From contig NZ_CP034443.1 in assembly GCF_003952365.1 (NCBI RefSeq), forward strand, positions 675,001-739,000: a stretch of 64,000 nt of DNA, given 5' to 3'. The stretch comes from Mesorhizobium sp. M9A.F.Ca.ET.002.03.1.2. GTDB lineage: Bacteria > Pseudomonadota > Alphaproteobacteria > Rhizobiales > Rhizobiaceae. The notes beneath the pieces were generated by a model. It had not been told where the DNA came from. It ran no database searches and worked only from the letters and a program-made list of their open reading frames with translations. Each line of letters begins with the position of its first letter. The first letter of the stretch is position 1. Shown here in pieces: positions 54,245 to 64,000 of this stretch. A program made the translations under genes and the position numbers.

Positions 54245-55827
54245 ATGCAGTCCGCGGCCGATCTTGCGCGTTCAGGCTTGCCGACCGGCATGGCGGCTGG
54301 GCAATCGACACGCCGGCGGCCGATATCCTGGATTTCGCTCGCCGCCATCCTCATCTCGCTTTTTTCACTGCTGCCGCTCGCCTTCATCATCTGGATTGCC
54401 GTGCAGACCGGATGGGAAACCGTGTCGGCACTGGTCTTCCGGCCGCGCGTCGGCGAGCTGCTGACCAACACCCTGCTTCTGGTGGCACTGGCCGTGCCGA
54501 CCTGCATCGTGCTCTCGGTGGCGCTGGCCTGGCTGACCGAACGCAGCAATCTTCCTGGTGCCCGCCTGTGGGCCTGGCTGTCGGTGGCGCCGCTCGCCAT
54601 CCCCGCCTTCGTGCACAGCTACGCCTGGATCAGCCTGGTGCCGGGATTGCACGGCCTGTGGGCCGGCGTCCTGATTTCCGTCGTCGCCTATTTCCCGTTT
54701 CTCTATTTGCCGGTGGCGGCAGCTTTGCGCCGGCTCGATCCCGCTCTCGAGGATGCCGCGGCGACCCTCGGTCACGGACCGTGGCGCGTGTTTTGGCGTG
54801 TCGTGCTGCCGCAGCTCAGGCTCGCCATCTGCGGCGGTTCGCTGCTGGTCGGCCTGCATCTCCTGGCCGAGTACGGCCTCTACGTGTTCATCCGCTTCGA
54901 CACCTTCACCACGGCGATCGTCGACCAGTTCCAGTCGACCTTCAATGGCCCGGCCGCCAACATGCTGGCCGCCGTGCTGGTGACATGCTGCTTCGTGCTG
55001 CTTGCGATCGAAGTGCTCGTGCGCGGCGAGGAGCGCTATGCCCGCGTCGGCTCGGGCGCGGCGCGCCAGCAGCAACGCACAAGGCTCGGTCGCGCCACGA
55101 TCCCATGCCTGCTGCTGCCGGCCATCGCCGCGCTGCTGGCGCTTGGCGTGCCGTTCGTCACCATCAGCCGCTGGCTTGTGGCCGGCGGTGCCGATGTCTG
55201 GCGGCTCCCCGAGATCGGCCTGGCGCTTGGCCAGACCCTGCTCCTGGCGCTTGCCGGCGCCCTGCTCGCCACCATCGCCGCCATGCCGATGGCCTGGATC
55301 TCGATCCGCGCGCCGGGACCGCTGCAGCGCGTTCTGGAAGGCTGCAACTACATCGCCGGCTCGCTGCCCGGCGTCGTCGTGGCGCTGGCGCTGGTCACCA
55401 TCACCGTGCGCGTCGCCTTGCCGCTCTATCAGACCCTGTTCACCATCCTGGTCGCCTACACGCTGATGTTCCTGCCGCGCGCTCTGATCAGCCTCAGGGC
55501 ATCGATCGCGCAGGCGCCGGTCGAACTCGAACGCGCCGCCGCCAGCCTCGGCCGATCACCGCTCAAGGCGCTGTGGTCGACGACGATCCGCCTGTCGGCG
55601 CCAGGTGCCGCGGCGGGCATGGCGCTAGTGGCGCTCGGCATCATGAACGAATTGACCGCCACGCAGATGCTGGCCCCCAACGGCACCCGCACGCTGGCGA
55701 TGGCGTTCTGGTCCCACAGCGGTGAGATCGACTACGCGGCGGCGGCACCTTACGCCCTCATCATGGTGGCAATGTCGCTGCCCCTGACATGGCTGCTCTA
55801 TGTCCAGTCGAAGCGGATGGCCGGGCG

Positions 55828-55831
<4 letters not shown>
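54245..55831 (+). CDS. fbpB: Ferric iron ABC transporter permease
   Basis: Inner-membrane permease of 528 aa made of two fused permease halves, each with the EAA loop ([20 protein letters not shown] and [16 protein letters not shown]), about 12 helices in total, as in FbpB/SfuB. The ATG at 54245 starts [20 protein letters not shown]; the frame to 54179 has no supporting signal. The stop overlaps fbpC by 4 bases (ATGA). Confidence 0.94.
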
Positions 55832-56910
<1,079 letters not shown>

Positions 56911-56952
56911 AAGCCACTGCATCTCTCGCAGCTCGCTGGACGATATGCCGGA

Positions 56953-58020
56953 TTAGCCAACCCGCTTTCCCGCCTGATCGAACCAATGCAGCTTTTCGGC
57001 CTTGGCCACGACGCGCAACCGGTCGCCGGGCTTGGCGGTGGCGCGACCTGAGACGCGCACGACGATACGGCTGCCGCCTGCCGCGCAGTGAAGAAAGCTT
57101 TCGGCACCGACCGGTTCGACCGCTTCAACCGTCGCCGGCAGAACGAGGGCGCCGGACGGCGCCTCCGCATTGAAGGTGACGTCGGCATCTTCCGGGCGAA
57201 AACCGAGTGTCGCGGCTTGTGTTTCGGGAGGTACGAAGCCGATCGCCGTGCCATCGGCCAGTGTCATGCCTGAGGAACTTCCGGTCAGCGCCAGAAGGTT
57301 CATCGGCGGCGCGCCGATGAAGGAAGCAACGAAGGTCGAGGCCGGCTTCTCATAGATGTCGAGCGGCGCGCCCGTTTGCTCGACCAGTCCGGCATTCATG
57401 ACGACGAGGATGTCGGCCAGCGTCATCGCCTCGAGCTGGTCGTGGGTGACATAGACCGAGGTGACCCCGAGCGTGCGCTGCAAATTCTTGATCTCGACCC
57501 GCATCTGGCCGCGCAGTTTGGCGTCGAGATTGCTGAGCGGCTCATCGAACAGGAAGACTTTCGGATTGCGCACGATGGCGCGGCCCATGGCGACGCGCTG
57601 GCGCTGGCCGCCGGAAAGCTCGCGCGGGCGCCGGTCGAGCAGCGCCGACAGCTCCAGCACCTTGGCGGTCGAGCGCACCCTGCTGTCGATCTCGTCCTTC
57701 GGCATGCCGCGATTGCGCAGTCCGTAGGCCATGTTGTCGTAGACCTTCATATGCGGATAAAGCGCGTAGTTCTGGAACACCATGGCGATGTCGCGCTCGG
57801 TCGGGCCGATGGCGTTGACCACCTTGCCGTCGATGGCGACCGTACCGGCAGAAATGGTCTCCAACCCGGCGATCATCCTCAGCAGCGTGGACTTGCCGCA
57901 GCCGGAGGGGCCGACCAGCACGCAAAGCGCCTTGTCGGGAATGGCGATGGAAACCCCCTTCACGGCTTCGACGCCGCCGGGATAGACCTTCTTCACGTCC
58001 TTCAGATCGACGGTCGCCAT
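56953..58020 (-). CDS. ugpC: sn-Glycerol-3-phosphate ABC transporter ATPase
   Basis: A 355-aa MalK-type ATPase. Walker [19 protein letters not shown], signature [15 protein letters not shown], Walker [21 protein letters not shown], and a C-terminal regulatory OB domain. Last gene of ugpBAEC; the ugpE stop is 7 bases upstream of its start, consistent with one operon. Substrate assignment follows from the adjacent UgpB/A/E. Confidence 0.94.
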   Translation of the reverse strand: MATVDLKDVKKVYPGGVEAVKGVSIAIPDKALCVLVGPSGCGKSTLLRMIAGLETISAGTVAIDGKVVNAIGPTERDIAMVFQNYALYPHMKVYDNMAYGLRNRGMPKDEIDSRVRSTAKVLELSALLDRRPRELSGGQRQRVAMGRAIVRNPKVFLFDEPLSNLDAKLRGQMRVEIKNLQRTLGVTSVYVTHDQLEAMTLADILVVMNAGLVEQTGAPLDIYEKPASTFVASFIGAPPMNLLALTGSSSGMTLADGTAIGFVPPETQAATLGFRPEDADVTFNAEAPSGALVLPATVEAVEPVGAESFLHCAAGGSRIVVRVSGRATAKPGDRLRVVAKAEKLHWFDQAGKRVG

Positions 58021-58027
58021 CGGCTTC

Positions 58028-58888
58028 TCACTTTTCGGATTCGACCAGGCCGCGCACGAACCAGCGTTGCATCAGCACGACCACCAGGATCGGCGGCACG
58101 ATGGCCAGCATCGCGGTGACCATGACCAGGTGCCATTCGGTGTCGGCATCGGCGAAAGAGACCATCTTTCTCAGCGCGATGACGATGGTGTTCATGTCGT
58201 TGCTGTTGGTGACGAGCAATGGCCAAAGATACTGCGTCCAGCCATAGATGAAGAGGATCACGAACAGCGCCGCGATGTTGGTGCGCGACAGCGGCAACAG
58301 GATATCGAAGAAGAAGCGCCACGGCCCGGCACCGTCGACACGCGCCGCCTCGACCAATTCGCCCGGTATGGTCATGAAGAACTGGCGGAACAGCAGCGTC
58401 GCGGTGGCCGACGCGATCAGCGGGATGATCAGGCCGGCATAGGTGTCGATCATGCCGAGATCGACCATCACCTTGTAGGTCGGCAGGATGCGCACTTCCA
58501 CGGGAAGCATCAAGGTGATGAAGATCAGCCAGAAGAAGGTCATGCGCAGGGGAAAGCGGAAGAACACGATCGCGTAAGCCGACAGGATCGAGATGAAGAT
58601 CTTTCCCACCGCAACGCCGAGCGCCATGATCGTGGTGTTGAGGAGCAGTCTGCCGACGCTGACGCCGCCGATGCGGCCAATGCCGCCGAACAGTGCCTCG
58701 TTGTAGTTGTCCCAGAGCTGGCCGCCGGGCAACAGCGGCAGCGGCGGCTTGAGGATCGTTTGCAGCGTGTGTGTGGAGGCAACGAGCGTGTAGTAGATCG
58801 GAAAAGCCACGATCAATATGCCAAGGATGAGCACGGCGTGGGCGATGAAGGTGCGGAGCGGGGACTGGCCGATCATCGCTGCCCTCAA
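58028..58888 (-). CDS. ugpE: sn-Glycerol-3-phosphate ABC transporter permease UgpE
   Basis: A 286-aa MalG-type permease with six helices; the EAA motif is in [21 protein letters not shown]-terminus [20 protein letters not shown]. It overlaps ugpA by 4 bases (58885-58888). Strongly UgpE-like in the loops [20 protein letters not shown], seen here as [19 protein letters not shown]. Confidence 0.94.
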   Translation of the reverse strand: MRAAMIGQSPLRTFIAHAVLILGILIVAFPIYYTLVASTHTLQTILKPPLPLLPGGQLWDNYNEALFGGIGRIGGVSVGRLLLNTTIMALGVAVGKIFISILSAYAIVFFRFPLRMTFFWLIFITLMLPVEVRILPTYKVMVDLGMIDTYAGLIIPLIASATATLLFRQFFMTIPGELVEAARVDGAGPWRFFFDILLPLSRTNIAALFVILFIYGWTQYLWPLLVTNSNDMNTIVIALRKMVSFADADTEWHLVMVTAMLAIVPPILVVVLMQRWFVRGLVESEK

Positions 58889-59769
58889 CCGTAGTGGACT
58901 TTGCGTTCCACGTAGCGGAACTGGATGGCTGTAAGCGCAATGACGATGGCCATCAGGATGACCGACTGCGCCGCCGAGTCGCCCAGGATCAGATTGACGA
59001 AGCCGTCATTATAGACCTTGTAGACCAGCGTCTCGGTCGTCTTGCCCGGCCCGCCGCCGGTGACGGCATGAACGATGCCGAACGTGTCGAACAGGGCATA
59101 GACGGTATTGACGACCAGCAGGAAAAAGGTCGTCGGGGCAAGCAGCGGGAAGACGACGGTCCAGAAGCGTTTGGTCTCGCCGGCGCCGTCCATGGCCGCC
59201 GCCTCGATCAGCGTTTTCGGCACCGCCTGCAGACCGGCGACGAAGAACAGGAAATTGTAGCTGATCTGCTTCCAGGCAGCCGCCGACACCAGCAGGATCA
59301 TGGCGTGGTTGCCGTTGAGCAGCGGGTCCCATGCGATGCCGAGGCTTCTCAGCAAATAGGCCAGCGAGCCGATCGAAGGATTGAACAGAAACAGCCACAG
59401 CATGCCGGCAATCGCCGGCGCCACGGCATAAGGCCATATCAACAGTGTGCGGTAGAGGCCTTTGCCGCGCACCGCCTTCTCGGCCATGACCGCAAGCAAA
59501 AGCGCCACGCCCATGGCGACGATCGCGGTTGCAAGCGAAAACACCACGGTGACCTTGATCGAATTGAGGTAGGCCGGATCGGCCAGCACCTTCCGGAAAT
59601 TGGCGAACCAGACGAACTTGGTCCTCAGCCCGAACGGGTCCTGCCTGAGCATCGACTGGTAAAGCGCCTGACCGGCCGGCCAATAGAAGAAAACCAGTGT
59701 TATGGCGAGTTGTGGCGCCACCAGCAGGTACGGCAGGATCTTGTTGGGAAAGACGACGCGTGGAGACAG
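58885..59769 (-). CDS. ugpA: sn-Glycerol-3-phosphate ABC transporter permease UgpA, probable CTG start
   Basis: MalF-type permease with six helices; EAA motif in [21 protein letters not shown] frame from the GTG at 59721 begins inside the first helix, lacking the usual cytosolic opening. Upstream in frame are [20 protein letters not shown], clearly UgpA sequence, but no ATG, GTG or TTG. The CTG at 59769, nine bases after GAGG, gives 294 aa, equal to the E. coli UgpA length of 295. I therefore place the start there, with the GTG as alternative. A stable hairpin separates it from ugpB. Confidence 0.88.
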   Translation of the reverse strand: MSPRVVFPNKILPYLLVAPQLAITLVFFYWPAGQALYQSMLRQDPFGLRTKFVWFANFRKVLADPAYLNSIKVTVVFSLATAIVAMGVALLLAVMAEKAVRGKGLYRTLLIWPYAVAPAIAGMLWLFLFNPSIGSLAYLLRSLGIAWDPLLNGNHAMILLVSAAAWKQISYNFLFFVAGLQAVPKTLIEAAAMDGAGETKRFWTVVFPLLAPTTFFLLVVNTVYALFDTFGIVHAVTGGGPGKTTETLVYKVYNDGFVNLILGDSAAQSVILMAIVIALTAIQFRYVERKVHYG

Positions 59770-59795
59770 GCTGATTTCCCTCGCTATCTCAGGAG

Positions 59796-59821
59796 TCGCC
59801 CACGCGAGCTTGCGTGGGCGA
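59796..59821 (-). other. Stem-loop between ugpB and ugpA
   Basis: TCGCCCACGC (59796-59805) and GCGTGGGCGA (59812-59821) form a perfect 10-bp stem with a 6-base loop. There is no T-run, so it is more likely an RNA-stabilising element for ugpB than a terminator, explaining excess binding protein over permease. Confidence 0.7.
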
Positions 59822-59854
59822 TGTTCAAACCGACACTAACCGAGATAATCCCCG

Positions 59855-61165
59855 TCAGTTCTCCAGCGCTTCCTTGATCGCGGCGTTGCCGCGCGTGACC
59901 GCATTGTCAAGCGCCTGCTGAGCGGTTTGCTGGCCGGCCAGCATCTTTTCCAATTCCTCGTTCTGGATATCGCGCACCTGCGGCAGGTTAGGCAGGCGCA
60001 CGCCCTTCGAGTTGTCGGTCGGCGCCTTGCCCGTCATCTGCAGGATGGGTGTCTCGCGGCCGGGGTTCTTGTCATAGAAGCCTGATTTCTTGGTCGCCTC
60101 GTACGCGGCGAGCGTCACTGGCAGGTATCCCGACTTCTGGTGCAGATATTCCTGCACGTCGGTCTTGGACAGATAGGCGAAGAAGGCGGCGACGCCCTTG
60201 TATTGCTCGTCCGACTTGCTGCCGAACACCCACAGGCTGGCACCGCCCGGCGTGGTGTTCTGCGGCGCGCCCTTGGCGTCGGTGTCGTAGGGAAGCTGGC
60301 CGATGCCGTAGTTCATGCCGGACTTGACGATGTCGCCGAGGCCGCCCGACGATTCGGTGAAGATGCCGCATTCGCCGGCAAGGAAGATCTGCTTGGCTTC
60401 GGAGGTGCGCCCGCCATATTTGAAGGTACCGTCCTTGGCGAGGTCTGCGAGCGCCTGGAAGTGGTTGACGAAAATCGGCGCGTTGATCTTGAGTTCGACA
60501 TCGCCGCCGGCCAGACCGTTCTGCTGGGAAGCCCACGACACATCATTCCATGCCGCGAAATTCTCCAGATGGATCCAGGTCAGCCAGGTAGAGGTATAAC
60601 CGCAAGAGGCGGCGCCGCTAGCCTTGATCTTCTTGGCGGCGTCCCACACCTCGTTCCAGGTCTTGGGTGGATTGTCTACATCGAGCCCTGCCTTCTGGAA
60701 GATGTCCTTGTTGTAGTAGAGGATCGGCGAGGAAGAGTTGTAGGGGAAGGACAGCATGGTGCCGTCCGGCTTCGAATAATAACCGACGATGCCGGGCAGG
60801 TATTGGCTCTTGTCGAAGGTCATGCCAGCACCGGTCATCACATCGGCCACCGGCTTGATCGCACCCTCGGCCGCCATCATCACGCCGGTACCGACGTCGA
60901 ACACCTGCAGGATGTCGGGCGCCTGTCCGGCACGGAAGGCAGCGATGCCGGCATTCAGCGTCTCGGGATAGGTGCCCTTGAACACCGGAACGAGCTCATA
61001 ATCGCTCTGGCTGGCATTGAAATCCTTGGAGATCTTGTCGACAACCTCAGCGTTGGCGCCGGTCATGGCGTGCCACCAGCTGATCTGCGTGACTGCAAAG
61101 GCGGAGGTTGTGGAAAGCAGGGTCAAGGTGGCGGCAACACCGGCCGCGAAGCCGAACAACTTCAT
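59855..61165 (-). CDS. ugpB: sn-Glycerol-3-phosphate-binding protein UgpB
   Basis: Periplasmic binding protein, 436 aa. Signal peptide MKLFGFAAGVAATLTLLSTT, cleavage near AFA/VTQ. Mature features typical of UgpB: TQISWWHAMTGANAEVVDKI, FPYNSSSPILYYNKDIFQKA and NNTTPGGASLWVFG-like TPGGASLWVFGSKSDEQYKG. It leads the ugpBAEC operon and carries its own promoter. Confidence 0.96.
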   Translation of the reverse strand: MKLFGFAAGVAATLTLLSTTSAFAVTQISWWHAMTGANAEVVDKISKDFNASQSDYELVPVFKGTYPETLNAGIAAFRAGQAPDILQVFDVGTGVMMAAEGAIKPVADVMTGAGMTFDKSQYLPGIVGYYSKPDGTMLSFPYNSSSPILYYNKDIFQKAGLDVDNPPKTWNEVWDAAKKIKASGAASCGYTSTWLTWIHLENFAAWNDVSWASQQNGLAGGDVELKINAPIFVNHFQALADLAKDGTFKYGGRTSEAKQIFLAGECGIFTESSGGLGDIVKSGMNYGIGQLPYDTDAKGAPQNTTPGGASLWVFGSKSDEQYKGVAAFFAYLSKTDVQEYLHQKSGYLPVTLAAYEATKKSGFYDKNPGRETPILQMTGKAPTDNSKGVRLPNLPQVRDIQNEELEKMLAGQQTAQQALDNAVTRGNAAIKEALEN

Positions 61166-61212
61166 GTTTCATCTCCCGTTTGTCATTGGCGAAAGGGCAC
61201 TCTCGCAAAGGC

Positions 61213-61285
61213 AATATGTTCCGCTCGTGACAATTGGACAACGGTTTTGTTGCGGATCGAAGAACTTCATCTCCACTTAAAGTGG
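61213..61285 (-). promoter_or_regulatory. Promoter and upstream palindrome of ugpB
   Basis: On the minus strand TTGTCC (61241-61236) and CATATT (61218-61213) with a 17-base spacer fit a housekeeping promoter about 48 bases before ugpB. About 32 bases further up, CCACTTAAAGTGG (61273-61285) is a perfect palindrome with 6-base arms, a possible regulator site. No canonical Pho box is seen. Confidence 0.5.
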
Positions 61286-61367
61286 TGCACGAGGCCGGTG
61301 GAAAAGAATTGCCAAGCCGGCTTACCATTCGAACAGCGGCGACGAACACCGGCACAATCGCACGCGC

Positions 61368-62054
61368 TCAGTCGGCCCCGCCGAGCGCCGTCTCGACCAG
61401 CCGCTTGGCGTCCGGTCCCGACCATTCGGCCGGGCCGTTCATATGGGCGATCAGGCAGCCTTCACCGTCGATCAGCATAGTAACCGGCAGGCCGAGCGCC
61501 AGGCCGCGCGTCTTGAGATCGTTGAACAGCGCCATCGTCGAATCGCGGTAGTAGCCGAGCGCCTCGACGCCGGTTTCCTCGAGGAACTTCTTCGGCTTGG
61601 TATCGTCGCCGGCATCGACATTGACCGCAACGACCTCGAAGGCGTCGCTGCCCATTTCTTTTTGCAGCGCGTCCAGCGCCGGCATTTCGGCGCGGCAGGG
61701 CGCGCACCATGTCGCCCACAGATTGAGCAGCACCGTCTTGCCGGCATGGTCGGCGAGCGTCATCGGCTTGCCGTCAGGGTCGTTGAAGGCAAGGCCCTTC
61801 AGCGATTGCGGCGGGTCAGCCGGCAAAAGTGCGGCAACCTGCCCGGTGGCAGCCGCCGCGACCGTCTTGGCGCGATCGGCCTTGGCGGCGCAGGCGGCAT
61901 CGTCCTTGCTGTCGCCAACCGCGACTGGCTTGGTCAAGTTGTTGCCAGAACCGCTCTCGCTGACATATACCGCGACCGCGCCGGCCAGCACGCCCGCCAC
62001 CAAGGCGGCGAGGATGAGGCGCGGGGCCGGGAAAAATCGATTGCCGTCTGCCAT
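61368..62054 (-). CDS. tlpA: TlpA-family thiol:disulfide oxidoreductase
   Basis: Membrane-anchored periplasmic thioredoxin, 228 aa, needed in rhizobia for cytochrome oxidase maturation. N-terminal anchor helix LILAALVAGVLAGAVAVYVS, an insert of about 40 residues typical of TlpA, then the thioredoxin fold with VLLNLWATWCAPCRAEMPAL (active site WCAPC) and the cis-Pro in ALGLPVTMLIDGEG. It is divergent from argH, a conserved tlpA/argH pairing. Confidence 0.95.
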   Translation of the reverse strand: MADGNRFFPAPRLILAALVAGVLAGAVAVYVSESGSGNNLTKPVAVGDSKDDAACAAKADRAKTVAAAATGQVAALLPADPPQSLKGLAFNDPDGKPMTLADHAGKTVLLNLWATWCAPCRAEMPALDALQKEMGSDAFEVVAVNVDAGDDTKPKKFLEETGVEALGYYRDSTMALFNDLKTRGLALGLPVTMLIDGEGCLIAHMNGPAEWSGPDAKRLVETALGGAD

Positions 62055-62088
62055 TTTTTAAAACTGCTCCGGAGCACGGGTTATAGCG

Positions 62089-63489
62089 ATGAGCGACAAG
62101 AAGGCCAGCAACCAGATGTGGGGCGGACGTTTTGCCTCGGGTCCGGCCGCGATCATGGAAGCGATCAACGCGTCGATCTCGTTCGACCGCAAACTCTACG
62201 CGCAGGACATCAGAGGCTCGATCGCCCACAGCGAGATGCTGGCGCAAACGGGCATTATTTCGGCGGCCGATCAAGAAAAAATCGCTCACGGGCTGAACAC
62301 GATCCTGGCAGAGATCGAAGCCGGCGGTTTCGAGTTCTCGACCAGGCTGGAAGACATCCACATGAATGTCGAGGCCCGCCTTGCCGAGCTGATCGGCCCG
62401 GCCGCCGGCCGCCTGCACACCGCCCGCTCGCGCAACGATCAGGTGGCGGTCGACCTCAGGCTCTGGGTCAAGGACGAGTGCTTTCGCGTCGCCGAAGCGC
62501 TGAAAGGCCTGATCACGGCGCTCCTGGAACGCGCCGAAGAGCATGCGGCAACGGTGATGCCGGGTTTCACCCACATGCAGGCGGCGCAGCCGGTGACCTT
62601 CGGCCACCACTGCATGGCCTATGTCGAGATGTTTTCGCGCGACCTGTCGCGTGTTCGCGACGCCATCGAGCGGATGGACGAAAGCCCGCTCGGTGCTGCC
62701 GCCCTTGCCGGCACCAGCTTCCCGATCGACCGGCACCAGACGGCCAAGGCGCTCGGCTTCCGCGCGCCGATGCGCAACTCCCTGGACAGCGTTTCGGACC
62801 GCGATTTCGCGATGGAGTTTTTGGGGCTGGCGGCGATCTGCGCGACGCATCTGTCGCGGCTGGCCGAGGAGATCATCATCTGGTCGACGCCGCAATTCGG
62901 CTTCGTCAGGCTGTCGGATAGCTTTTCCACCGGCTCCTCGATCATGCCGCAGAAGAAGAACCCCGACGCCGCCGAGCTGGTGCGCGGCAAGACCGGCCGC
63001 GTCACCGGCCATCTGGTCGGCCTGCTGACGGTGATGAAGGGCATGCCGCTCACCTACGGCAAGGACATGCAGGAAGACAAGGAATCCGTATTCGACGCCG
63101 CCGAGACGCTCGACCTGATGCTGGCGGCGATGACCGGCATGGTGCGCGACATGACGGTGAACACCGCCGCCATGAAGAAGGCCGCCGGCGCCGGCCATTC
63201 GACCGCGACCGACCTCGCCGACTGGCTCGTGCGCACGCTCGGCCTGCCGTTTCGCGAAGCGCACCATGTCACCGGCCGCGCGGTGGCGCTGGCCGAAGAG
63301 AAGAAGATCGGGCTCGACAGGCTGCCGCTGGAAGACTTGCAGTCCATTCACCCCGGCATCACGGCGGACGTGTTTTCGGTGCTTGCCGTGCAGAATTCGG
63401 TGAAGAGCCGCACGAGCTTCGGCGGCACCGCGCCGTCGGAAGTGAGGAAGCAGATACGCTATTGGAAAAAGCACATCGCCAAGGCGTGA
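62089..63489 (+). CDS. argH: Argininosuccinate lyase
   Basis: Final arginine-biosynthesis enzyme, cleaving argininosuccinate to arginine and fumarate, 466 aa. [20 protein letters not shown] start region, the [17 protein letters not shown] and [17 protein letters not shown] segments, and the flexible-loop signature [20 protein letters not shown] with the catalytic Ser are present. Two long palindromic repeats follow. A lipoprotein gene and lysA are next on the same strand. Confidence 0.98.
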   Translation: MSDKKASNQMWGGRFASGPAAIMEAINASISFDRKLYAQDIRGSIAHSEMLAQTGIISAADQEKIAHGLNTILAEIEAGGFEFSTRLEDIHMNVEARLAELIGPAAGRLHTARSRNDQVAVDLRLWVKDECFRVAEALKGLITALLERAEEHAATVMPGFTHMQAAQPVTFGHHCMAYVEMFSRDLSRVRDAIERMDESPLGAAALAGTSFPIDRHQTAKALGFRAPMRNSLDSVSDRDFAMEFLGLAAICATHLSRLAEEIIIWSTPQFGFVRLSDSFSTGSSIMPQKKNPDAAELVRGKTGRVTGHLVGLLTVMKGMPLTYGKDMQEDKESVFDAAETLDLMLAAMTGMVRDMTVNTAAMKKAAGAGHSTATDLADWLVRTLGLPFREAHHVTGRAVALAEEKKIGLDRLPLEDLQSIHPGITADVFSVLAVQNSVKSRTSFGGTAPSEVRKQIRYWKKHIAKA

Positions 63490-63491
63490 TG

Positions 63492-63568
63492 CTCGTGCGG
63501 CGAATCGGAAATTCGCATCACGTTGGAGCAGCGCGGCGAGCGAATTTCGGATTCAAAAGCCGCACGAG
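63492..63568. repeat. Long palindrome after argH, first element
   Basis: CTCGTGCGGC (63492-63501) pairs with GCCGCACGAG (63559-63568), and the adjacent GAATCGGAAATTCGC (63502-63516) pairs with 63540-63554 with one mismatch. The loop is about 23 bases. It begins a few bases after the argH stop and may set the transcript end. Confidence 0.8.
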
Positions 63569-63582
63569 TTAATTGATGGATT

Positions 63583-63657
63583 CTAGTGTGGTTTTGGATT
63601 TGAAGTTCCTCAACGCGAATGCCATCAATGACAGGAACTTCAAATCCACCACACTAG
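63583..63657. repeat. Long palindrome after argH, second element
   Basis: An inverted repeat with arms of about 25-28 bases: 63583-63610 (starts CTAGTGTGGT, ends GAAGTTCCT) mirrors 63633-63657 (starts AGGAACTTC, ends CACACTAG), with 22 bases between. It is nearly perfect and unusually AT-rich in its arms. Confidence 0.85.
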
Positions 63658-63709
63658 GTGCAATGCCAGCAAAACTCGGCTAGAAGCGGCGGGCAAAAGT
63701 TTCGGACGG

Positions 63710-63925
63710 ATGGCACGGATGACCGCAAGCAGGATTTTGGTGACACTGACGCTGCTGGCGGCGATGGCAGCCGTTACAGCCTGCGGCAGGAAGTCCGGGC
63801 TCGACACGCCCTATGAGGCAGCCGTGCAGGCACGCAAGGACGCCGAGAAGGCCAAGCAGCCCGTGCCGCCGGAGCCGGAAAAACCGGTCGAGGACAAGAA
63901 GTTCGTTCTCGACCCGCTGATCTAG
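63710..63925 (+). CDS. Small lipoprotein (LptM-like)
   Basis: A 71-aa lipoprotein with signal sequence ILVTLTLLAAMAAVTACGRK; the lipobox VTAC makes Cys25 the lipidated residue. The mature part is charged, with AVQARKDAEKAKQPVPPEPE, and ends VLDPLI. Position between argH and lysA and this size match the LptM/YifL-type lipoproteins that assist the LptD export machine. A start at 63719 is also possible. Confidence 0.85.
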   Translation: MARMTASRILVTLTLLAAMAAVTACGRKSGLDTPYEAAVQARKDAEKAKQPVPPEPEKPVEDKKFVLDPLI

Positions 63926-63928
63926 AGC

Positions 63929-63952
63929 CGATGAGATCGCCCGATCTCATCG
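63929..63952. other. Hairpin between the lipoprotein gene and lysA
   Basis: CGATGAGATC (63929-63938) and GATCTCATCG (63943-63952) form a perfect 10-bp stem with a 4-base loop. No T-run follows, so full termination is unlikely. Confidence 0.65.
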
Positions 63953-63977
63953 TGCTCCAACTTCCGGAACCACTCTT

Positions 63978-64000
63978 GTGAACCATTTCGATTACCGCGA
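63978..64000 (+). CDS. lysA: Start of lysA (diaminopimelate decarboxylase), cut by window end
   Basis: The last 23 bases read GTG AAC CAT TTC GAT TAC CGC, giving MNHFDYR, the typical rhizobial LysA opening, in the expected place after argH and the lipoprotein gene. Only eight codons are present, so the identification rests on context and this short match. Confidence 0.6.

Noticed and set aside
61225..61245. Pho box upstream of ugpB
   Set aside because: Two TTGTC units occur but are 8 bases apart instead of the 11-base period of a Pho box, and the flanks do not match.

Overview
The window is ordinary chromosome of a high-GC alphaproteobacterium of the Hyphomicrobiales (Rhizobiales). A Mesorhizobium-like member of the Phyllobacteriaceae fits best. 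The basis is gene order and protein style: lysC-ptsP-prfA-prmC-DUF4167-clpB, secA / parvulin / argJ / GNAT / mutT, tlpA-argH-lipoprotein-lysA, and the palindromic interspersed repeats typical of rhizobia. The assignment is inferred from recognition, not from a database search. I see no phage, transposase, CRISPR array, rRNA or replication origin. There is one tRNA, tRNA-Leu(CAA).

Layout. 1-4.7 kb: cell-wall enzymes (M23 peptidase, L,D-transpeptidase), a DHA2 drug exporter and a YjbR protein. 4.7-14.5 kb: a minus-strand housekeeping block with clpB (heat-shock-type promoter), DUF4167, prmC/prfA (translationally coupled), ptsP (nitrogen PTS enzyme I) and lysC; ubiG diverges from lysC. 15.5-21.8 kb: an EamA exporter divergent from its probable MarR repressor, an AT-rich orphan HEXXH protein, DUF1178-nitrilase-grxC-comF, a methyltransferase, an Flp pilin and a small membrane protein. 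21.9-29.1 kb: mutT (frameshifted), GNAT and argJ, a TetR regulator with palindromic operators, a parvulin foldase and secA. 29.2-37.9 kb is the most accessory part: a MalT-like LuxR regulator divergent from a DUF4242 gene, degraded gene remnants, an orphan flippase/acyltransferase pair, a secreted small protein with a general-stress (EcfG-type) promoter, a Crp/Fnr regulator, a lysine-rich small protein and tRNA-Leu. 38-49.4 kb: a YqaA-family membrane protein, dsbB, HNH endonuclease, AlkA-type glycosylase, gluQRS, a second EamA exporter, BrkB, an SDR, a HIG1-like protein, cobalamin adenosyltransferase, rhomboid, and the etfB-etfA-hbd set for electron transfer and beta-hydroxyacyl-CoA oxidation. 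49.4-52.9 kb: a TetR/hydrolase divergent pair, a GFA gene remnant, and an ECF sigma factor with its NrsF-type anti-sigma. 53-56.9 kb: an fbpABC ferric iron importer with an IRO (RirA-type) box. 57-61.2 kb: the ugpBAEC glycerol-3-phosphate importer. 61.4-64 kb: tlpA, argH, an LptM-like lipoprotein and the first codons of lysA.

I found no convincing undescribed multi-gene system. The most useful observations are regulatory (MarR, TetR, ECF, EcfG and IRO sites), a one-base frameshift in mutT, a probable CTG start for ugpA, two decayed genes, an AT-rich orphan metallopeptidase-like gene, and several families of long palindromic repeats, one of which supplies the end of a coding sequence.
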